DNA of 13,784 nt from Thermoproteus sp. UBA157 (GTDB lineage Archaea > Thermoproteota > Thermoprotei > Thermoproteales > Thermoproteaceae), in contig DANS01000005.1 in NCBI GenBank assembly GCA_002497345.1, positions 1 through 13,784 on the forward strand, written 5' to 3'. This document shows, one piece after another, positions 13,088-13,784 of the stretch. The position numbers and the translations under genes were made by a program. A model generated the notes under the pieces. The model ran no database searches and was not told the origin of the DNA. It saw only the letters and a list, made by a program, of their open reading frames with translations. The number at the start of each line of letters is the position of its first letter. Positions within the stretch are counted from its first letter, which is position 1.

Positions 13088-13106
13088 GACGTATGGCTTC
13101 AAGCGC

Positions 13107-13784
13107 GTGAGCTGGATCGAGCTAAGGGTCGCCGAAAGCAAAGCCCGCGACGCCAACAGGCCCATAGTCCGCATAGACCCCGACGTCATGGAACGCGCGG
13201 GCATAATGGTGGGCGACGTCGTGGAGATAGTCGGGCGGCGGAGGACCGCCGCGAAGGTCTGGAACGGCCTTCCCGAGGACCGCGGGAAGGGCATAATCCG
13301 CATGAACTCCATACTCCGGAAAAACGCCGACGTTTCCTTGAACGAAAACGTCAAGGTGAGGAAGGTGGAGCCGAAGCCTGCCCAATCCGTCAAGCTGGCG
13401 CCGGTATCCATGACCATAGCTGTGGACTCCAACTTCCTCCAGTACATAAAGCAGAGGCTCAGGGACTATGTGTTGGTCGAAGGCGACGTGTTGCAGATCT
13501 ACGTGTTGAGCCAACCCTTGACGTTCCAAGTGGTGCAAGCGCGCCCCGCCAACGCCGTTTTGCTCGTGACCGACGACACGCAGATACAGCTCTACGAGAA
13601 GCCCGTCTCCGGCATCAAGATCCCCCCCGTCACTTGGGAGGACATAGGCGATTTGGAGGAGGCGAAGCAGAAGATAAGGGAGCTCGTGGAGCTTCCGCTG
13701 AAACACCCCGAGTTGTTCAAGCACTTGGGAATCGATCCGCCTAAGGGCATATTGCTGTTCGGCCCTCCCGGCACCGGCAAAACG
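13107..13784 (+). CDS. CDC48/VAT-type AAA+ ATPase (partial, 3' end outside window)
   Basis: Only the first 226 residues of this double-ring unfoldase are present. They include the N-terminal double-psi-barrel with RPIVRIDPDVMERAGI (about 17-32), GDVVEI (35-40), GIIRM (about 64-68) and RKNADVSLNE (73-82), a second small barrel with LQIYVLSQPL and VLLVTDDTQI, then the linker motif PPVTWEDIGDLEEAKQKI and ELVELPLKHPELF leading into the D1 ATPase. The Walker A GPPGTGKT (219-226) is the last thing before the window ends. The enzyme uses ATP to pull apart proteins and feed the proteasome. The start is GTG with a fitting TATA box; an ATG at 13093 is out of frame and closes after five codons. D2 presumably lies beyond the window. 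Confidence 0.95.
   Translation, partial: MSWIELRVAESKARDANRPIVRIDPDVMERAGIMVGDVVEIVGRRRTAAKVWNGLPEDRGKGIIRMNSILRKNADVSLNENVKVRKVEPKPAQSVKLAPVSMTIAVDSNFLQYIKQRLRDYVLVEGDVLQIYVLSQPLTFQVVQARPANAVLLVTDDTQIQLYEKPVSGIKIPPVTWEDIGDLEEAKQKIRELVELPLKHPELFKHLGIDPPKGILLFGPPGTGKT

Noticed and set aside
13093..13110. ATG upstream of the CDC48 GTG
   Set aside because: It reads five codons to a TGA and is out of frame; the GTG at 13107 has the correct spacing to TTTTATA.
1..13784. CRISPR array, insertion sequence, transposase or integrase
   Set aside because: No spaced direct repeats, terminal inverted repeats flanking a transposase, or mobile-element proteins were seen.

Overview
The window reads as a compact, GC-rich hyperthermophilic crenarchaeon of the order Thermoproteales (Thermoproteus- or Pyrobaculum-like). 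The support is purely archaeal gene content: an A-type ATP synthase B subunit, aEF-1beta, a CDC48/VAT-type AAA ATPase, an archaeal PheS, a LysX/ArgX enzyme, a PaREP1-family protein and an archaeal translation Zn-ribbon. Nearly every gene also has an A/T-rich box whose centre lies about 24-25 nt before the start codon, which is the geometry of leaderless archaeal transcripts. The genus is an inference.

Layout. 2-205 (+) is the 3' end of an unrecognised gene that runs tail-to-tail into carA. 165-3460 is an arginine/pyrimidine block: carA (-) diverges from argH (+), and argH is followed by a lysX/argX-like ATP-grasp ligase (+). 3457-5213 (-) holds pheS with a small ribbon-helix-helix gene upstream; the lysX and pheS stops share one CTAG. 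5214-5363 is a spacer with a palindrome and a GC-rich inverted repeat. 5364-5876 (-) is a PaREP1 gene, followed by about 450 bp with no convincing gene (5877-6328). 6329-7744 (-) is the ATP synthase B subunit, divergent across 37 bp from a 3-hydroxyisobutyrate-dehydrogenase-like oxidoreductase (7782-8636, +). 8639-9070 (-) is an unrecognised small protein divergent from a helix-turn-helix/ferritin-like fusion (9143-9841, +). 9828-10724 (-) is an aminopropyltransferase and 10767-12470 (-) an S9-family peptidase. 12548-13058 (+) is a translation pair (Zn-ribbon, aEF-1beta), and 13107-13784 (+) is a CDC48 ATPase cut by the window end.

How the genes fit together. CarA supplies carbamoyl phosphate for arginine and pyrimidines, ArgH performs the last step of arginine synthesis, and LysX/ArgX starts the LysW-linked route to ornithine (or lysine). 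PheS, the Zn-ribbon and aEF-1beta are translation genes; CDC48 and the S9 peptidase belong to protein quality control and turnover; SpeE belongs to polyamine synthesis. Most genes seem to have their own promoter, so the window is a set of single-gene units rather than long operons.

The most unusual observation is that carA and lysX/argX, both amino-acid biosynthesis genes, show the same 5' anomaly. Each has a TATA box about 24 nt before an ATG, but that ATG is out of frame with the conserved protein. In both, the frame is restored by a single extra G (or a -1 slip) at a GGGG run within the first four codons. This could be homopolymer sequencing error, early transcriptional slippage or -1 recoding. 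The recurrence at the same place in two functionally linked genes, with no interrupted frame anywhere else in the window, makes it worth checking.
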